From NCBI RefSeq assembly GCF_003432075.1, contig NZ_QWBU01000002.1:62001-126000 (forward strand): 64,000 nucleotides of DNA, given 5' to 3'. Every line of letters starts with the position of its first letter. Positions within the stretch are counted from its first letter, which is position 1. This stretch comes from Shinella sp. WSJ-2 (lineage in GTDB: Bacteria; Pseudomonadota; Alphaproteobacteria; Rhizobiales; Rhizobiaceae). The notes under the pieces are model-generated. The model was given only the letters and a program-made list of their open reading frames with translations. It was not told the origin of the DNA and made no database searches. The position numbers and the translations under genes are program-made. Shown here one piece after another: positions 1 through 9,351 of the stretch.

Positions 1-392
1 GGCCCGAGCGGGCTTGCCGAGAGGAGCTCGACCCACTGCGTCGCCTCGTCCGGGCCATCAGGGGCAAGACAGCCCTCGATGGCGCAGGCCGTCGGGTAGT
101 TACCGGTGAAGAAGGCCGTATCGACATCGAAGCCGCGAATGCGGCCTGCGGTCGCCAACGCAATCACGGCGTAGTCATGCCCCGGCCCGCGCCGCCGCCG
201 GGTTTCCCACCCATCCATCCATTTGCCATGCGCATCGTAGACGCCGGGGTGGTAGACGGCGGGCTCGTCGGCGAGCATGCGCGAGAGCGGACCGAAGAAC
301 TCATCCGTCGCGCAAAGCCCCTTCGCCCCGAGACCAGCCGAGGCGAGGTTGATCGTTCCGCGCGCGAAGGCGGGCAGGGCGGCGGTCGACAT
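1..392 (-). CDS. alc: Allantoicase (N-terminal part; cut by window edge)
   Basis: Allantoicase hydrolyses allantoate to ureidoglycolate and urea, the step after allantoinase in urate degradation. About 130 N-terminal codons are visible; the gene runs off the left edge. The reading FFGPLSRM, KWMDGWETRRRR, GHDYAVIALA and GFDVDTAFFTGNYP is typical of the first half of allantoicases. The ATG at 392 lies 11 bases after the stop of the allantoinase/OHCU decarboxylase gene on the same strand, so the two are very probably one transcript. The family call rests on conserved motifs read by eye; the C-terminal half cannot be checked here. Confidence 0.88.
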   Translation of the reverse strand, partial: MSTAALPAFARGTINLASAGLGAKGLCATDEFFGPLSRMLADEPAVYHPGVYDAHGKWMDGWETRRRRGPGHDYAVIALATAGRIRGFDVDTAFFTGNYPTACAIEGCLAPDGPDEATQWVELLSASPLG

Positions 393-403
393 GGCGGCGT
401 CTC

Positions 404-1822
404 TCAGGCCGGCAGCAGCGCCTTGAGCCGCAGGTAGCCGATGCGTTCCACCTGCTTGCAGGCGGTGGCGAATTCGGCGTCGCGGTCATGGGCGATGCGT
501 TTTTCGAAGGCGGCGAGGATGCTGGCCTTGGTGTTGTCGCGCACGGCGATGATGAAGGGGAAGCCGAACTTCGCAACATAACGCGCGTTGAGATCGGTGA
601 AGCGCGCGCGCTCCTCGTCCGTCAGGGCATCGAGGCCGGCGGAGGCCTGCTCGTCCGTCGAGCTTGCCGTCAGGCGCTTGGCGGCTGCCAGCTTGCCGGC
701 GAGATCCGGGTGGGCGACGAGCACGCCGAGGCGCTCCTCCTCACTTGCGGCGCGGAACTGGAAGGCGAGTGCTGCGGCAAGGCCAATGGCGGTGTCGTTG
801 GCCGGCGAAAGCTCGCCCGCCCAGGCGCGCTCGGCGATCCAGGGCGAATGCTCGTAGATATCGCCGAAGCGTTTGACGAACGCCTCTTTCGGCATCTGCG
901 AGGGGCGCTCGGCTTGCGGCTGCGTCGGATGGGTCTTCGCCCAGTGCTCGGCAATGTCGACGCGCCGGGGGATCCAGACCTTCTCATGGCTCTGGATGTA
1001 ATGGATGAAACGGGCAAGCGCCATGACGCGGCCGGGACGGCCCATCAGGCGGCAGTGCAGGCCGATGCTCATCATCTTGGGGCTACCGGCCTTGCCTTCG
1101 GCATAGAGCGCGTCGAACGAATCCTTCAGATAGGTGAAGAACTGGTCGCCGCTGTTGAAGCCCTGCGGCGTGGCGAAACGCATGTCGTTGGCGTCGAGCG
1201 TATAGGGAATGATCAGCTGCGGCTTGCCGTTGTGCTCATACCAGTAGGGCAGGTCGTCGGCATAGGTGTCGGAGATGTAGTCGAAGCCGCCGGCCTCGGC
1301 GACGAGATCCACCGTGTTGACCGAACAGCGGCCGGTATACCAGCCGCGCGGGCGCTCGCCGGTCACCAGTGTGTGCAGGCGGATCGCTTCGGCGATGGCC
1401 GCGCGCTCGTCCTCGGCGCTCATGTCCTTGTGCTCGACCCATTTCAGGCCGTGCGAGGCGATTTCCCAGCCGGCCTCGATCATCGCCGCGACCTGGGCGG
1501 GCGAGCGCTGCAACGCGGTCGCCACGCCATAGACCGTCACGGGCACGTTCTTTTCCGTCAGCAGGCGGTGCAGGCGCCAGAAGCCGGCGCGGGCGCCGTA
1601 TTCGTAGATCGATTCCATGTTCCAATGGCGCTGGCCCGGCCATTGCGCGGCGCCGACGATCTCCGACAGGAAGGCTTCGGAGGCCGCATCACCATGCAGC
1701 ACGCAGTTCTCGCCGCCCTCTTCATAGTTCAGGACGAACTGGACGGCGACACGGGCATCGCCGGGCCACTGAGCCTTCGGCGGGATCTGACCATATCCGT
1801 GCATGTCGCGGCAATATCGCAT
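404..1822 (-). CDS. puuE-uraD: Fused allantoinase (PuuE type) and OHCU decarboxylase (UraD)
   Basis: Bifunctional urate-pathway protein of 472 residues. Residues about 1-300 are a polysaccharide-deacetylase-like, cofactor-poor allantoinase of the PuuE family (NYEEGGE, SHGLKWVEH, YTGRCSVNT, IGLHCRLMGRPGR). Residues about 305-472 are 2-oxo-4-hydroxy-4-carboxy-5-ureidoimidazoline decarboxylase (YEHSPWIAERAW around His325, HPDLAGK at 371-377, EQASAGLDAL near 391-400). UraD makes S-allantoin and PuuE opens it to allantoate, so the fusion joins consecutive steps. An in-frame start 60 bases upstream exists, but the ATG at 1822 has a strong GGAGG eight bases before it and matches the family N-terminus. 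Alc follows closely and hiuH is divergent. Confidence 0.95.
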   Translation of the reverse strand: MRYCRDMHGYGQIPPKAQWPGDARVAVQFVLNYEEGGENCVLHGDAASEAFLSEIVGAAQWPGQRHWNMESIYEYGARAGFWRLHRLLTEKNVPVTVYGVATALQRSPAQVAAMIEAGWEIASHGLKWVEHKDMSAEDERAAIAEAIRLHTLVTGERPRGWYTGRCSVNTVDLVAEAGGFDYISDTYADDLPYWYEHNGKPQLIIPYTLDANDMRFATPQGFNSGDQFFTYLKDSFDALYAEGKAGSPKMMSIGLHCRLMGRPGRVMALARFIHYIQSHEKVWIPRRVDIAEHWAKTHPTQPQAERPSQMPKEAFVKRFGDIYEHSPWIAERAWAGELSPANDTAIGLAAALAFQFRAASEEERLGVLVAHPDLAGKLAAAKRLTASSTDEQASAGLDALTDEERARFTDLNARYVAKFGFPFIIAVRDNTKASILAAFEKRIAHDRDAEFATACKQVERIGYLRLKALLPA

Positions 1823-1982
1823 GGAACGCTCCTCCAAACGCTTTCGATTGCCAAATGCTAACCCGAAATTTGCGCGTGACATTCCTCAGGAAAATTTGAA
1901 AGTCTCGAACGATCTCACCGCTTTTCAGTGGATAAAGGGTGACGGATAGTGATGGCAGGCGTAGTGTGCTCGGGAGGAAAAC

Positions 1983-2348
1983 ATGCAGTCTCATAGCCAG
2001 GGAGCCGGGCGGCTCACGACCCACGTTCTGGATACGGCGCGCGGCAAGCCGGCAGAAGGCCTGCGCATCGATCTCTACCGGGTCGAGGGCGAAACCTTCC
2101 ACCTGATCAAGACCACGCAGACGAATGACGACGGCCGCTGCGATGCGCCGCTTCTAGCCGGCGAGACCATGAAATCCGGCACCTACGAACTGCGTTTCCA
2201 CGCCGGTGACTATCTCGGCCGCTCGGGTGACGGCCCGCTGTTCCTCGATATCATCCCGATCCGTTTCGGCCTTGCCGACGAGGGCGCGCATTATCATGTG
2301 CCGCTGCTCGTCTCGCCTTTCAGCTATTCCACCTACCGCGGGAGCTAA
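1983..2348 (+). CDS. hiuH: 5-hydroxyisourate hydrolase (transthyretin-like)
   Basis: Hydrolyses 5-hydroxyisourate, the product of urate oxidase, to OHCU, the substrate of UraD. The 121-residue protein has the N-terminal [14 protein letters not shown] signature and ends in the diagnostic transthyretin-like C-terminus YRGS. No signal peptide, so cytoplasmic. The start is set by GGAGG seven bases before the ATG. It heads the operon hiuH-xdhA-xdhB-xdhC, with only four bases before xdhA, and is divergent from puuE-uraD across a 160-bp promoter region (1823-1982). Confidence 0.96.
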   Translation: MQSHSQGAGRLTTHVLDTARGKPAEGLRIDLYRVEGETFHLIKTTQTNDDGRCDAPLLAGETMKSGTYELRFHAGDYLGRSGDGPLFLDIIPIRFGLADEGAHYHVPLLVSPFSYSTYRGS

Positions 2349-2352
2349 TGCC

Positions 2353-3837
2353 ATGGCGGCCCCAAAAATCCGCTCCGAACTGCGCTTCATTCTCAACGGC
2401 CAAGACGTCTCGCTGCGCGACGTCGCACCGGACCATACGCTGCTCGACTGGCTGCGCCTCTCCAAGCTGCTCAAGGGCACCAAGGAAGGCTGCGCCGAGG
2501 GCGACTGCGGCGCCTGCACCGTGCTCGTCGGCCGGCTCACCCCCTCTGGCGGCCTCGTCTATGAGGGCGTCAACGCCTGTATCCGCTTCATGGGCTCGCT
2601 CGACGGCTGTCATGTCGTGACGGTCGAGCATGTCGCCGCGCGCGATGGCAAGCTGCATCCGGTGCAGCAGGCGATGGTCGATTACCATGGTTCGCAGTGC
2701 GGTTTCTGCACGCCGGGCTTCGTCATGTCGCTCTATGCGCTGTGGATGCAGACGCCGAACCCTACGGACCAGCAGATCGAGACCGCTCTGCAGGGCAATC
2801 TCTGTCGCTGCACCGGCTACGAGCCGATCCTGCGTGCCGCCCGCGCCATTTCCAGCTATGGCGGCACGGAGAAGGATCCGCTGCTCGTCGAGCGCGACGC
2901 GATGATTGCGCGCCTCAAGGCGCTGAAGGATGGCGCCCGCGTCGAGATCGGCGAGGGCAAGAGCCGCTTCGTCGTGCCGGCCAGTCTCGACGATTTCGCC
3001 GCCGTGCTGGAGGCTTCGACGACCGCGACCGTCGTTGCCGGCTCCACCGATGTCGGCCTGTGGGTCACCAAGCATATGCGCGATATCTCGCCCGTCGTCT
3101 TCATCGCCGGGCTGGACGAACTGAAGTCCATTTCGGTCGCGGGCGACACCGTCACCATCGGCGCCGGCGTCACCTATACGGAAGCGCTGAAGACGCTGGC
3201 GAACCATGTGCCGGCGCTCGGGCCGCTCATCGAGCGTATCGGGGGCCAGCAGGTGCGCAACATGGGCACGATCGGCGGCAACATCGCCAATGGCTCGCCG
3301 ATCGGCGACACCCCGCCGGCGCTGATCGCGCTCGATGCGACGCTGACCTTGCGCAAGGGGTCCGAACGGCGCACCATTCGCCTCGAAGATTACTTCATCG
3401 CCTATGGCAAGCAGGATCGCCAGCCGGGCGAATTCGTGGAGGCGGTGCATGTGCCCGCGCCCGCCGCTGGCGAAAAATTCGCCGTCTACAAGGTGACGAA
3501 GCGCCGCGACGAGGACATCACCGCATCGCTCGGCGCCTTCCGCTTGTCGCTTTCGGCCGATGGTACCGTCACCGGCATCACCATTGCCTATGGTGGCATG
3601 GCGGCGACGCCGAAGCGCGCCTTCGCCGTAGAGAAGGCGCTGCTCGGCCAGAAATGGACTGAAGCGACGGTGGAAGTGGCCATGGAGAAATATGCGGAGG
3701 ACTATACCCCGCTGACCGACATGCGCGCCACCGCCGAATACCGCGCTCTGGTGGCGAAAAACCTGCTTTTGCGGTTCTACACGGAAACGACCTCAGGCGC
3801 GGCTACCGCGCAAGTGTCCAGATACGAGGCTGCGTGA
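2353..3837 (+). CDS. xdhA: Xanthine dehydrogenase small (FeS/FAD) subunit
   Basis: Electron-transfer subunit of xanthine dehydrogenase, 494 residues. Residues 1-90 hold the plant-type [2Fe-2S] domain (Cys47, Cys52, Cys55 in CAEGDCGAC). Residues about 90-170 hold the second [2Fe-2S] domain (Cys116/Cys119 in CGFC and Cys151/Cys153 in CRC). From about residue 185 comes a CO-dehydrogenase-type FAD domain (VVAGSTDVGL, TIGGNIANGSPIGDTPPAL). The frame is open further upstream, but the start at 2353 gives the canonical N-terminus and follows hiuH directly. It forms the working enzyme with XdhB. Confidence 0.96.
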   Translation: MAAPKIRSELRFILNGQDVSLRDVAPDHTLLDWLRLSKLLKGTKEGCAEGDCGACTVLVGRLTPSGGLVYEGVNACIRFMGSLDGCHVVTVEHVAARDGKLHPVQQAMVDYHGSQCGFCTPGFVMSLYALWMQTPNPTDQQIETALQGNLCRCTGYEPILRAARAISSYGGTEKDPLLVERDAMIARLKALKDGARVEIGEGKSRFVVPASLDDFAAVLEASTTATVVAGSTDVGLWVTKHMRDISPVVFIAGLDELKSISVAGDTVTIGAGVTYTEALKTLANHVPALGPLIERIGGQQVRNMGTIGGNIANGSPIGDTPPALIALDATLTLRKGSERRTIRLEDYFIAYGKQDRQPGEFVEAVHVPAPAAGEKFAVYKVTKRRDEDITASLGAFRLSLSADGTVTGITIAYGGMAATPKRAFAVEKALLGQKWTEATVEVAMEKYAEDYTPLTDMRATAEYRALVAKNLLLRFYTETTSGAATAQVSRYEAA

Positions 3838-3841
3838 AGCC

Positions 3842-6196
3842 ATGAACAAGCACACTCCCGATCTCAAGGCTGAGAAAATCGAAGGCGGCGTCCATGCGAG
3901 CGTGCGCCACGATTCCGCGCACAAGCATGTCGCCGGAACCGCCGTCTATATCGACGACATCACCGAGCCGGCCGGCACGCTGCATGCGGGCCTCGGCCTC
4001 TCCACCGTCGCGCACGGCCTGCTGAAATCCGTTGATCTCTCGGCCGTTCGCGCCGCCCCAGGCGTCGTCGACGTGCTGACCTATGAGGACATTCCCGGCG
4101 TCAACGACATCTCGCCCTCGGGCATGCATGACGACCCGGTTCTGGCGGAAGGCAAGGTGCAGTTCCACGGCCAGCCGATCTTCTGCGTCATCGCGGAAAC
4201 CCGCGAGGAGGCCCGTCGCGCCGCGCGCCTCGCCAAGATCGAATATGAGGAGCTGCCGGCCAATATCGACATCTGGGATCTCGACCAGACGACGCATCCC
4301 CAAGTCTTCCCGCCGCTGACGCTGCAGCGCGGCGATGCGGCCGCTGCACTCGAAAGCGCGCCGCGCCGCGTGAAGGGCCGCATGCGGCTCGGCGGGCAGG
4401 ACCATTTCTACCTTGAAGGACAGGTGTCGCTCGCCGTGCCAGGCGAGGATGACGAGGTTCTCGTCCACTGCTCGACGCAGGGTCCGAGCGAGACGCAGCA
4501 CATGATCGCGCATGCGCTCGGCGTGCCGAGCAATGCGGTTGCGGTGGAAGTACGCCGCATGGGTGGCGGTTTCGGCGGCAAGGAAACGCAGGCCAACCAG
4601 TGCGCGGCGCTCGCCGCCATCGCGGCCAAGAAATTGAACCGCGCCGTCAAAGTTCGCCTCGACCGCGACGAGGACATGGTCGCCACCGGCAAGCGGCACG
4701 ATTTCGCCATCGATTACGATGTCGGCTTCGACGACGAGGGCCGCATCCTTGGGATCGACTACACCTTCGCCCTCCGGGCCGGTTTCTCGGCGGACCTCTC
4801 CGGCCCGGTGGGCGACCGTGCCCTCTTCCATTGCGACAACGCCTATTTCTATCCGCATGTGCACGCAAAGTCTGCGCTTCTGCACACAAACACGGTCTCG
4901 AACACCGCGTTTCGCGGTTTCGGCGGCCCGCAGGGCATGGTCGGCGCGGAGCGCGTCATCGACGAGGTAGCCTTTGCCGTCGGCAAGGACCCGCTCGAAA
5001 TCCGCAAGCTGAATTTCTACGATCCGATGGGCGTCGATGGGACACGCAACGTCACGCCCTACCACCAGAAGGTCGAGGACTGCATCATCCAGCGCATCGT
5101 CGCCGAGCTGGAAGAGAGCGCCGATTACGCCGGCCGCCGCAAGGCGATCCAGGAGTTCAACGCGAACAGCCGCTTCATCAAGCGGGGCCTTGCGCTGACG
5201 CCGGTGAAATTCGGCATCTCCTTCACCAAGACGGAATCCAACCAGGCCGGCGCGCTGGTGCATGTCTATACGGACGGTTCCGTGCACATGAACCACGGCG
5301 GCACGGAAATGGGCCAGGGCCTGCACCTGAAGGTGGCGCAGGTGGTGGCGGAAGAGTTCCAGATCGACCTTGACCGGGTGAAGATCACCGCGACGACGAC
5401 GGCCAAGGTGCCGAACACCTCGCCGACCGCTGCCTCCTCGGGCGCCGACCTGAACGGCATGGCCGCGCAGGATGCCGCCCGCCAGATCAAGGACCGGCTG
5501 ATCGATTTCGCGGCGGAAAAATACCAGATTCCGCGCGACCAGGTGGTCTTCCTGCCGAACCGCGTGCGCATCGGCAATGCCGAGATCGCGTTCAACGATC
5601 TCGTCAAGCAGGCCTATATGGCGCGCATCCAGCTCTCGGCGGCCGGCTTCTACAAGACGCCGAAAATCCACTGGGACCGCTCCAAGGGCCGCGGCCACGC
5701 CTTCTACTACTACGCCTACGGCGCGGCCTGTTCCGAAGTCTCCGTCGATACGCTGACCGGCGAATATGTCGTTGAGCGCACCGACATCCTGCACGATACC
5801 GGCCGTTCGCTGAACAAGATCATCGATATCGGCCAGGTCGAGGGCGGCTTCATCCAGGGCATGGGCTGGCTGACGACGGAGGAACTGTGGTGGGACGGCA
5901 AGGGGCGGCTGCGCACGCACGCGCCCTCCACCTACAAGATCCCGCTCGCCTCGGATCGTCCGAAAATCTTCAACGTCAACCTCACCGACTGGTCGGAGGC
6001 CTACGAGCCGACGGTCCATCGCTCCAAGGCGGTCGGCGAACCGCCGTTGCCGCTCGGCCTGGCCGTGCTGCATGCGCTGTCGGACGCGGTGGCGGCTGTG
6101 GCCGATCACACGATCTGCCCGCAACTCGATGCGCCGGCAACCCCGGAATGCGTGCTGATGGCCATCGAACGTCTCAAGGCCCGGAAGAAGGGGTAA
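3842..6196 (+). CDS. xdhB: Xanthine dehydrogenase large (molybdopterin) subunit
   Basis: Catalytic molybdenum subunit, 784 residues, oxidising hypoxanthine and xanthine to urate. Visible signatures are GQDHFYLEGQ, the Mo-cofactor loop GGGFGGKE, RGFGGPQG and the C-terminal VGEPPLPLG carrying the catalytic glutamate. The length matches the XdhB family. The start lies four bases after the xdhA stop, and xdhC begins four bases after xdhB, so the three are translationally close. Confidence 0.96.
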   Translation: MNKHTPDLKAEKIEGGVHASVRHDSAHKHVAGTAVYIDDITEPAGTLHAGLGLSTVAHGLLKSVDLSAVRAAPGVVDVLTYEDIPGVNDISPSGMHDDPVLAEGKVQFHGQPIFCVIAETREEARRAARLAKIEYEELPANIDIWDLDQTTHPQVFPPLTLQRGDAAAALESAPRRVKGRMRLGGQDHFYLEGQVSLAVPGEDDEVLVHCSTQGPSETQHMIAHALGVPSNAVAVEVRRMGGGFGGKETQANQCAALAAIAAKKLNRAVKVRLDRDEDMVATGKRHDFAIDYDVGFDDEGRILGIDYTFALRAGFSADLSGPVGDRALFHCDNAYFYPHVHAKSALLHTNTVSNTAFRGFGGPQGMVGAERVIDEVAFAVGKDPLEIRKLNFYDPMGVDGTRNVTPYHQKVEDCIIQRIVAELEESADYAGRRKAIQEFNANSRFIKRGLALTPVKFGISFTKTESNQAGALVHVYTDGSVHMNHGGTEMGQGLHLKVAQVVAEEFQIDLDRVKITATTTAKVPNTSPTAASSGADLNGMAAQDAARQIKDRLIDFAAEKYQIPRDQVVFLPNRVRIGNAEIAFNDLVKQAYMARIQLSAAGFYKTPKIHWDRSKGRGHAFYYYAYGAACSEVSVDTLTGEYVVERTDILHDTGRSLNKIIDIGQVEGGFIQGMGWLTTEELWWDGKGRLRTHAPSTYKIPLASDRPKIFNVNLTDWSEAYEPTVHRSKAVGEPPLPLGLAVLHALSDAVAAVADHTICPQLDAPATPECVLMAIERLKARKKG

Positions 6197-6200
6197 AACG

Positions 6201-7085
6201 ATGTCCGCCGCGCGTGAAGATGTCAGGGACTTTCTGCGCCGGGCGCAGGCAGCGATCCTGGTGGAAGTGACGGGCGCGGCGGGCTCGACGCCGCGCGATA
6301 CGGATGCCTTCATGCTGGTGTCCGAACGCGGCACCTTCGCGACGATCGGCGGCGGGCAGCTCGAATATATGGCGATCGACCATGCGCGACGGGCGTTGCG
6401 CTTCAACGTCGCCGCCGAGCCGATGGATGTGCCGCTCGGCCCGGAGATCGGTCAGTGCTGCGGCGGCCGGGTCGGATTGACCTTCACAGCAGTGACGCCG
6501 ACGATTGCGCGTGACCTCATTGCCCGCAGCGATCGCGAAATGGCCTCGCGTCCGCATGTCTATGTCTTCGGCGCCGGCCATGTCGGCGACGCGCTCGCCA
6601 TGGCGCTGTCGCTTGCGCCGCTGCGCGTCATTCTGGTGGATACGCGCGAGGACGAGCTGATCGCCTCGACGGTGCCCCGCATCGAGACGTGCCTGACGGC
6701 GATGCCCGAGGCCGTGGTGCGCGACGCGCCCGCCGGCAGCAGCTTCGTCATCCTGACCCATGACCATGCGCTGGATTTCCTGATCGCCGCCGAAGCACTG
6801 AAGCGCCCGGACGCCGCCTATGTCGGCATGATCGGCTCCAAGACCAAGCGCGCCACCTTCCGCAACTGGCTGTCGCGCGAAGTGGGCCAGCCCGATCTGT
6901 TCAAAAACCTTATCTGCCCGATCGGCGGTACTGCGGTTAAGGACAAGCGTCCGGCCGTCATCGCGACGCTTGCCGCGTCGGAGATCATGACGGCGGCTCT
7001 GACATGGTCTGCAAAAGGAACTCAGTCCTCGTCGGCCGTCTCAACCACCGGCTCCTCGCCGAGCAGCTTGCCGATCAGCCGCTGA
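6201..7085 (+). CDS. xdhC: XdhC, Mo-cofactor insertion chaperone for xanthine dehydrogenase
   Basis: XdhC proteins bind and sulfurate the molybdenum cofactor and load it into XdhB. This 294-residue protein has the XdhC N-terminal domain (AGSTPR, TIGGGQLE, GQCCGGRV around residues 30-95) and a Rossmann-like C-terminal domain (VYVFGAGHVGDA near 120-130; GMIGSKTKR). The last 20 or so codons are serine-rich, unlike the family, and run 64 bases antisense into the 3' end of the LysR gene. The stop at 7083-7085 is the first in frame, so the tail is real unless a frameshift lies near 7010. Confidence 0.93.
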   Translation: MSAAREDVRDFLRRAQAAILVEVTGAAGSTPRDTDAFMLVSERGTFATIGGGQLEYMAIDHARRALRFNVAAEPMDVPLGPEIGQCCGGRVGLTFTAVTPTIARDLIARSDREMASRPHVYVFGAGHVGDALAMALSLAPLRVILVDTREDELIASTVPRIETCLTAMPEAVVRDAPAGSSFVILTHDHALDFLIAAEALKRPDAAYVGMIGSKTKRATFRNWLSREVGQPDLFKNLICPIGGTAVKDKRPAVIATLAASEIMTAALTWSAKGTQSSSAVSTTGSSPSSLPISR

Positions 7086-7969
7086 CATCGCTCGGCCATG
7101 AAGTCGATCATCAGGCGCACCTTCGGGTCCTGAAAACGCTTGTGCGGATAGATGGCGGCGAGCTGGACGGAGGCGGGCGGGGTATCCTTCAGGATCTCCA
7201 CCAGGCGGCCTTCGGTCAGATGGGCTTTTACCTCGAACAGCGGCTTGTTGATGATGCCGCGCCCTTCCAGTGCCCAATGGGTCAGCACGTCGCCGTCGTC
7301 GCTGTCATAGGGGCCGCCGACTTCGAATTTCCGGCTGCCTTCGGGTGTGACGAGCGTCCAGAAATATTCTTTCGATCCCGGATAACGCAGCAGGAGGCAG
7401 TCGTGTTTGTCGGCAATCAACGCATCGGCATTCTTCGGCGTGCCGCGGCGGGCGAGATAGTCCGGCGAGGCGCAGAGCACGCGCTCGCATTTGAGGATGC
7501 CGCGCATGCGCAGGTTCGAATCTTCCAGCACGCCGAGCTTGAAGGCGACATCGACGCCCTCGGCGAGGATATCGACATTGTGGTCCGACAGGCGCACGCG
7601 CACCTCGATATCGGGATATTTGTCGTGGAATTCCGGAATGCCAGAGGCGATCAGCCGGCGGCCGATGCCGAGCGGGGCGGTGATCCGGAGCGAACCCTTA
7701 GGATTGCGTGACAGGTCGGCGATTGCCGCTTCCGCTTCGTTGACGGCCTCGATGATCTTGACGGCCCCCTCGTAGAACACACGGCCATGCTCGGTCGGCG
7801 AAAGCTTGCGCGTCGTACGGTTGAACAGCCGCACGCCGAGATGGCGTTCGAGTTCCTTGATGCGATTGCTGGCGACCGCCGGCGTGACGCGCTGGTCGCG
7901 CCCTGCCGCCGAGAGGGTACCGAGTTCGACCACGCGAACGAAGACACGCACATTATCGAGATAGGACAT
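7022..7969 (-). CDS. LysR-family transcriptional regulator
   Basis: LysR-type regulator of 315 residues. The N-terminal winged helix-turn-helix spans residues about 1-60 (VVELGTLSAAGRDQRVTPAVASNRIKE, HLGVRLFNRTTRKLSPTEHG), followed by a LysR substrate-binding domain. An upstream ATG at 7984 adds five residues; the ATG at 7969 gives the usual MSYLDNVRVF start with AGAAAG in front. It is divergent from puuD (140 bp apart) and convergent with xdhC, so it probably controls the urate genes. The ligand cannot be read from the sequence. Confidence 0.92.
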   Translation of the reverse strand: MSYLDNVRVFVRVVELGTLSAAGRDQRVTPAVASNRIKELERHLGVRLFNRTTRKLSPTEHGRVFYEGAVKIIEAVNEAEAAIADLSRNPKGSLRITAPLGIGRRLIASGIPEFHDKYPDIEVRVRLSDHNVDILAEGVDVAFKLGVLEDSNLRMRGILKCERVLCASPDYLARRGTPKNADALIADKHDCLLLRYPGSKEYFWTLVTPEGSRKFEVGGPYDSDDGDVLTHWALEGRGIINKPLFEVKAHLTEGRLVEILKDTPPASVQLAAIYPHKRFQDPKVRLMIDFMAERCQRLIGKLLGEEPVVETADED

Positions 7970-8109
7970 GGTTCTTTCTACCACATCGGCGTGTGGAACA
8001 AAGAGGCGGTTATCTTCTAGTTTTTTTTGAAAGTGTTGGCGATTCGCCGGGATTTCCTAGAAAATAACTTGATGGCATTCATTTCCCTGAAAATCGGGAG
8101 GAGGTCTCC

Positions 8110-9351
8110 ATGTATGAATACGCCATAGCCTGGGATTGGCTCATGTTCGCCGTCCGATGGCTGCACGTCATCACAGCCATCGCCTGGATCGGCTCGTCGT
8201 TCTATTTCGTCGCGCTCGACCTGGGCTTGAAGAAGCATCCCGACCTGCCGGCCGGCGCTCATGGCGAGGAATGGCAGGTTCACGGCGGTGGTTTCTACCA
8301 CATCCAGAAATACCTCGTGGCGCCGGCCAAGATGCCGGAGCACCTGGTCTGGTTCAAATGGGAAAGCTATGCCACTTGGCTCTCCGGCTTCGGCATGCTC
8401 TGTCTCGTTTATTATGCGGGTGCCGACCTCTATCTCATCGACCCGAACGTGCTGAACGTCTCCAAGCCGGTGGCCATCGCCATCTCGCTCGGTTCGCTCG
8501 CCTTCGGCTGGATCATGTACGACTTGATCTGCAAGTCGCCGTTCGGCAACGACAACACGCGCCTCATGGTCGCGCTGTACTTCATCCTCGTCGTCGTCGC
8601 CTGGGGCTATACGCAGCTCTTCACCGGCCGTGCCGCCTTCCTGCATCTCGGTGCCTTCACGGCAACGATCATGTCGGCGAACGTGTTCTTCATCATCATG
8701 CCGAACCAGCGCATCGTCGTCGCCGACCTCATCGCCGGCCGCACGCCCGATCCGAAATACGGCAAGATCGCCAAGCAGCGCTCCACGCACAACAACTACC
8801 TGACGCTGCCCGTGCTGTTCCTGATGCTGTCGAACCACTATCCGCTGGCCTTCGGCACGGAATTCAACTGGATCATCGCCTCACTGGTCTTCCTGATGGG
8901 CGTCACGATCCGCCACTACTTCAACACGACCCATGCCGGCACGGGCAATCCGACCTGGACCTGGCTCGTCACCGCCCTGCTCTTCGTCGCCATCATGTGG
9001 CTCTCCACGGTGCCGAAAATCCTGACCGGCGAGACGGCCGACGCCAAGGTGTCGGCCGCCCAGCAGCCCTTCGTGACGGCGGAAGCCTTCCCGAAGGTGC
9101 GCGACACCATCGCAGGCCGCTGCGCCATGTGCCATGCCAAGGAGCCGGGCTGGGAAGGCATGGTCACGCCACCGAAGGGCGTGACCCTGGAAAGCGACAG
9201 CGATATCGCCAAGCATGCCCGCGAGATCTACCTCCAGGCCGGCCGCTCGCACGCGATGCCGCCGGCCAACGTGACCCAGGTCTCGGACGAGGAACGCAAA
9301 CTCTTCGTCGCCTGGTACGAGAGCGCGGTCAGCGGGGAGAAGACCCAATGA
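8110..9351 (+). CDS. puuD: Membrane cytochrome c urate oxidase PuuD
   Basis: Integral-membrane urate oxidase, 413 residues, converting urate to 5-hydroxyisourate and passing electrons to a fused cytochrome c rather than to O2 with peroxide release. The N-terminal 300 or so residues are the urate-oxidase membrane domain (DUF989/Urate_ox_N) with about eight hydrophobic helices and conserved histidines (RWLHVITAIAWIGSSFYF). The C-terminus is cytochrome c with haem motif CAMCH at 338-342 and a likely axial methionine in HAMPPANV near 383. GGAGGAGGT precedes the ATG. The guaD ATG overlaps its stop (ATGA). Confidence 0.95.
   Translation: MYEYAIAWDWLMFAVRWLHVITAIAWIGSSFYFVALDLGLKKHPDLPAGAHGEEWQVHGGGFYHIQKYLVAPAKMPEHLVWFKWESYATWLSGFGMLCLVYYAGADLYLIDPNVLNVSKPVAIAISLGSLAFGWIMYDLICKSPFGNDNTRLMVALYFILVVVAWGYTQLFTGRAAFLHLGAFTATIMSANVFFIIMPNQRIVVADLIAGRTPDPKYGKIAKQRSTHNNYLTLPVLFLMLSNHYPLAFGTEFNWIIASLVFLMGVTIRHYFNTTHAGTGNPTWTWLVTALLFVAIMWLSTVPKILTGETADAKVSAAQQPFVTAEAFPKVRDTIAGRCAMCHAKEPGWEGMVTPPKGVTLESDSDIAKHAREIYLQAGRSHAMPPANVTQVSDEERKLFVAWYESAVSGEKTQ

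Noticed and set aside
3803-6406. Long open frame (867 codons) on the minus strand opposite xdhB
   Set aside because: It is antisense to a clear xdhB gene, has no family motif, and arises from GC-rich codon bias. The same holds for other long antisense frames such as 488-1861 plus, 11886-13667 minus, 13827-15530 minus and 40364-42688 minus.
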